This document shows, one piece after another, positions 63,601 to 64,000 of a stretch of DNA of 64,000 bases. Numbering within the stretch: the first letter of the stretch is position 1; the number at the start of each line of letters is the position of its first letter. The translations under genes and the position numbers were made by a program. Origin of the DNA: Bugula neritina. Lineage: Eukaryota > Bryozoa > Gymnolaemata > Cheilostomatida > Bugulidae. The stretch is from the NCBI GenBank assembly GCA_964035545.1, contig OZ037765.1:12332698-12396697 (forward strand). The letters are read 5' to 3'. The notes beneath the pieces were generated by a model. That model did no database searches, had not been told where the DNA came from, and was given only the letters and a program-made list of their open reading frames with translations.

Positions 63601-64000
63601 TTCTATGACGTCATCATCAGGTAATCAAGCTACTGTTGTGCTCAACGCTTTTGTATTTCGATATACTTTGATAAACATTTCACTTCTCCCCTAGCTGCAG
63701 AAATTGGTTGTTTTCCTTCAAATCAAATAAAACCGTTTCTCCCTTGGCTAGTTAGCTGTTGTATTTCATATGCTCCCCTTAATTTTCTGAGCCCTATTTG
63801 CCCACTAAGATTTCGCTGCGTGTCGTTTTAGTACAGCCTGCAGGTTTGCTCTTGCCACTATGTTAGGCACAGCTGATAGTTTCATCAACCCCTTCTGGAA
63901 GGTTCTAGATTTTAGATTCCACCTTGAATTATAGACATTATTAAATTAGATTTGTATGTTTCATTTTGTTAGAATAATATATTTCAACATCCAACAGAGC
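32787..64000 (+). CDS. ARHGEF12: PDZ-RhoGEF/LARG (RhoGEF2) orthologue, 5' part
   Basis: This couples G-alpha-12/13 receptors to RhoA. Exons: 32787-32800 (ATG), 36248-36306, 42756-42860, 43637-43686, 44766-44823, 47793-47977, 49800-49880, 50853-50975, 52835-52912, 53539-53697, 56723-56854, 59774-59899, 60554-60664, 60819-60974, 61550-61661, 61841-61943, 62189-62360, 62472-62583 and 62791-62910. All join in phase, about 685 codons. PDZ (residues about 28-115): CVIVEKDEIGYGLTVSGDKP, VQSVKE, GVRTGDRIYKVNGSLV, GSHVALTLL. Coiled coil: RKMLDEAVAVENKLQQEFNR. Acidic MDDDDFSPESQ precedes the RGS-like domain (from 60554): HAHCSVFLSFLV, SDLYMNGTAKDMRRW, SLADFRLKRELG, SVELRIIEKTL. A complete C1 zinc finger (H-x12-C-x2-C-x13-C-x2-C-x4-H-x2-C-x6-C) spans 62472-62862. 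DH and PH lie beyond the window. The symbol is for the family; one invertebrate gene corresponds to ARHGEF11 and ARHGEF12. Long introns (36307-42755, 57000-59773) hold no other gene. Confidence 0.94.
32801..36247. other. RhoGEF intron 1
   Basis: The intron runs from CAG|gtgaga to tttgcag|G. It contains a perfect tandem duplication (annotated separately) and a decayed AT-rich tract with TTAGACTTA and TAGTTATA words at about 34220-34450. An open frame at 33852-34133 lacks splice partners or recognisable motifs and is treated as chance. Confidence 0.6.
35399..35648. repeat. Perfect tandem duplication of a 125-bp unit
   Basis: Copy 1 (35399-35523) and copy 2 (35524-35648) read the same base for base, starting AGCAATAAAATGACC and ending TTCTACCTTTATA. 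The period is 125 bases. Neither copy is coding. Perfect identity in otherwise drifting intron sequence means either a very recent duplication or an assembly artefact. Confidence 0.95.
37297..37480. repeat. (TAC)n microsatellite
   Basis: TAC/CTA trinucleotides run here with TAGC interruptions, purest at about 37330-37400. It is intronic in the RhoGEF. The open frame read across it (ending in poly-Tyr) is an artefact of the repeat. Confidence 0.95.
39578..39609. repeat. (AT)n microsatellite
   Basis: An uninterrupted AT dinucleotide run of about 32 bases in the RhoGEF intron, between CAGCTAC and CCCTTTT. Confidence 0.95.
45084..45285 (-). mobile_element. tRNA-derived SINE, copy 3
   Basis: On the minus strand this has the family head (AGTGGTCTAGAAGTTAGAG), an intact B box (GGGTTCGAACCCC), an anticodon-arm-like TTAGTAAAC, body words ATCATCCACTC and CTGAATAAGTCCT, and the tail GGGATGGCAACTATAAC. 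It is the same family as the copies at 16842 and 19425 but more diverged, and no target-site duplication is clear. It lies in the RhoGEF intron between exons 44766-44823 and 47793-47977. Confidence 0.88.
46611..46829 (+). CDS. Alternative RhoGEF exon (PDZ insert or alternative start)
   Basis: This 219-base open segment lies in the intron that splits the PDZ domain. It starts after GTCAACAG and ends at a GTATGT donor. Both ends are phase 1 and its length is a multiple of three, so it can be spliced between 44766-44823 and 47793-47977 without breaking the frame. It would add 73 residues just before the last PDZ strand (GSHVALTLL). The peptide is Ser/Pro-rich with a basic patch, KRYARRGSLPAESV, and SPTPDSPPKVYQRLSRLF at its end. 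Its terminal T plus the next exon's CT gives Ser, restoring SGSHVALT as in vertebrate SGSYVALT. It also contains its own ATG (46619, G at -3 and +4), so an alternative first exon giving a PDZ-less isoform is equally possible. The acceptor has a poor pyrimidine tract. Confidence 0.6.
53539..53697 (+). CDS. RhoGEF linker exon with weak acceptor
   Basis: A 159-base open frame, phase 0 at both ends, is noticeably richer in GC than its surroundings and ends at CAG|gtatga. It encodes a basic, Ser-rich linker with SSRDIFNSRKTPRVRNTS and KRSHSDSVKKGS. The acceptor (GGTGAAATAG) has little pyrimidine tract, so it is probably a regulated or optional exon between the coiled coil and the RGS-like domain. 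Skipping it keeps the frame. No family match is recognised. Confidence 0.6.
54222..54263 (+). CDS. Possible 42-nt RhoGEF microexon
   Basis: Flanked by TTTTATACAG and GTAAAA, phase 0 at both ends and a multiple of three, this would encode LLPVALKRKLMMLK. It fits the phase of the neighbouring exons 53539-53697 and 56723-56854. There is no homology support; it may be chance. Confidence 0.3.
58221..58314. repeat. Short tandem repeat, ~40-bp unit
   Basis: About two and a half diverged copies of a unit containing TACAYGACTAATAA, AGTTAC and GAAATACT or GGAATACT. It is intronic in the RhoGEF. Confidence 0.75.
60110..60255. repeat. (ACT/ACC)n microsatellite
   Basis: Runs of ACTACT and ACCACT trinucleotides with AATACT interruptions, ending in CCACCACCACCACC. 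It lies in the RhoGEF intron before the RGS-like domain. The Leu/Pro-rich open frame across it is an artefact. Confidence 0.95.
62942..63150. repeat. Minisatellite of TGTCA/CATGTG words
   Basis: A degenerate tandem array of about 20-30-base units built from GACACTGTCATGTGGTACT and GTGACATATGACACT words, many with local dyad symmetry (CATGTG...CACATG). It sits directly after the second C1 exon of the RhoGEF. Confidence 0.85.
63579..63620 (+). CDS. Possible 42-nt RhoGEF exon after the C1 domain
   Basis: TTGTCTAG precedes the segment and GTAATC follows it. It is phase 1 at both ends and so compatible with the C1 exon 62791-62910. It would encode about 14 residues containing FHINLNPSMTSSS. It is low in complexity and has no homology support. 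The rest of 62911-64000 is the start of the intron leading to the DH domain exons outside the window. Confidence 0.3.

Overview
This is invertebrate animal nuclear DNA. It is AT-rich, has spliced genes with GT..AG introns, carries tRNA-derived SINEs and decayed non-LTR retrotransposons, and is full of degenerate TAA/ACT/TAC repeat tracts. Every protein I could name is a conserved metazoan protein. The RhoGEF combines PDZ, RGS-like and C1 domains, as in invertebrate RhoGEF2-type proteins, and not as in vertebrate ARHGEF11/12. A spiralian (lophotrochozoan) is my guess, but nothing in the window fixes the phylum. There is no sign of a bacterial or viral locus and no CRISPR array.

Layout. 1-330: reverse-transcriptase remnant. 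480-1260: decayed AT-rich repeat. 1415-3751 (+): ALG2, complete, 3 exons. 3752-8045: no gene, but a MITE-like element lies at 7111-7576. 8046-10615 (+): CIMIP5 (C2orf50-like), a ciliary microtubule inner protein. 12245-13685: a large fold-back (inverted repeat) element. 13953-16279 (+): a short CLCC1-like ER membrane protein, 4 exons. 16593-25032 (-): SLC37A1/A2-type sugar-phosphate transporter, 16 exons whose joined reading frame is intact, with two SINEs in its introns. 25033-32786: repeats, a possible leader exon and promoter for SLC37A at 28679-28790, and a dead retrotransposon at 30310-31210. 32787-window end (+): 5' two-thirds of a PDZ-RhoGEF/LARG/RhoGEF2 orthologue. Its PDZ, coiled coil, RGS-like and C1 domains are present; the DH-PH catalytic part lies beyond the window.

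The five genes do not form a pathway. ALG2 (dolichol-linked glycan assembly), CLCC1 and SLC37A (ER membrane ion and sugar-phosphate transport) all act at the ER. CIMIP5 belongs to the axoneme, and the RhoGEF links G-alpha-12/13 receptors to RhoA. Exon borders below come from splice motifs, reading phase and remembered family sequences. No alignment was run.
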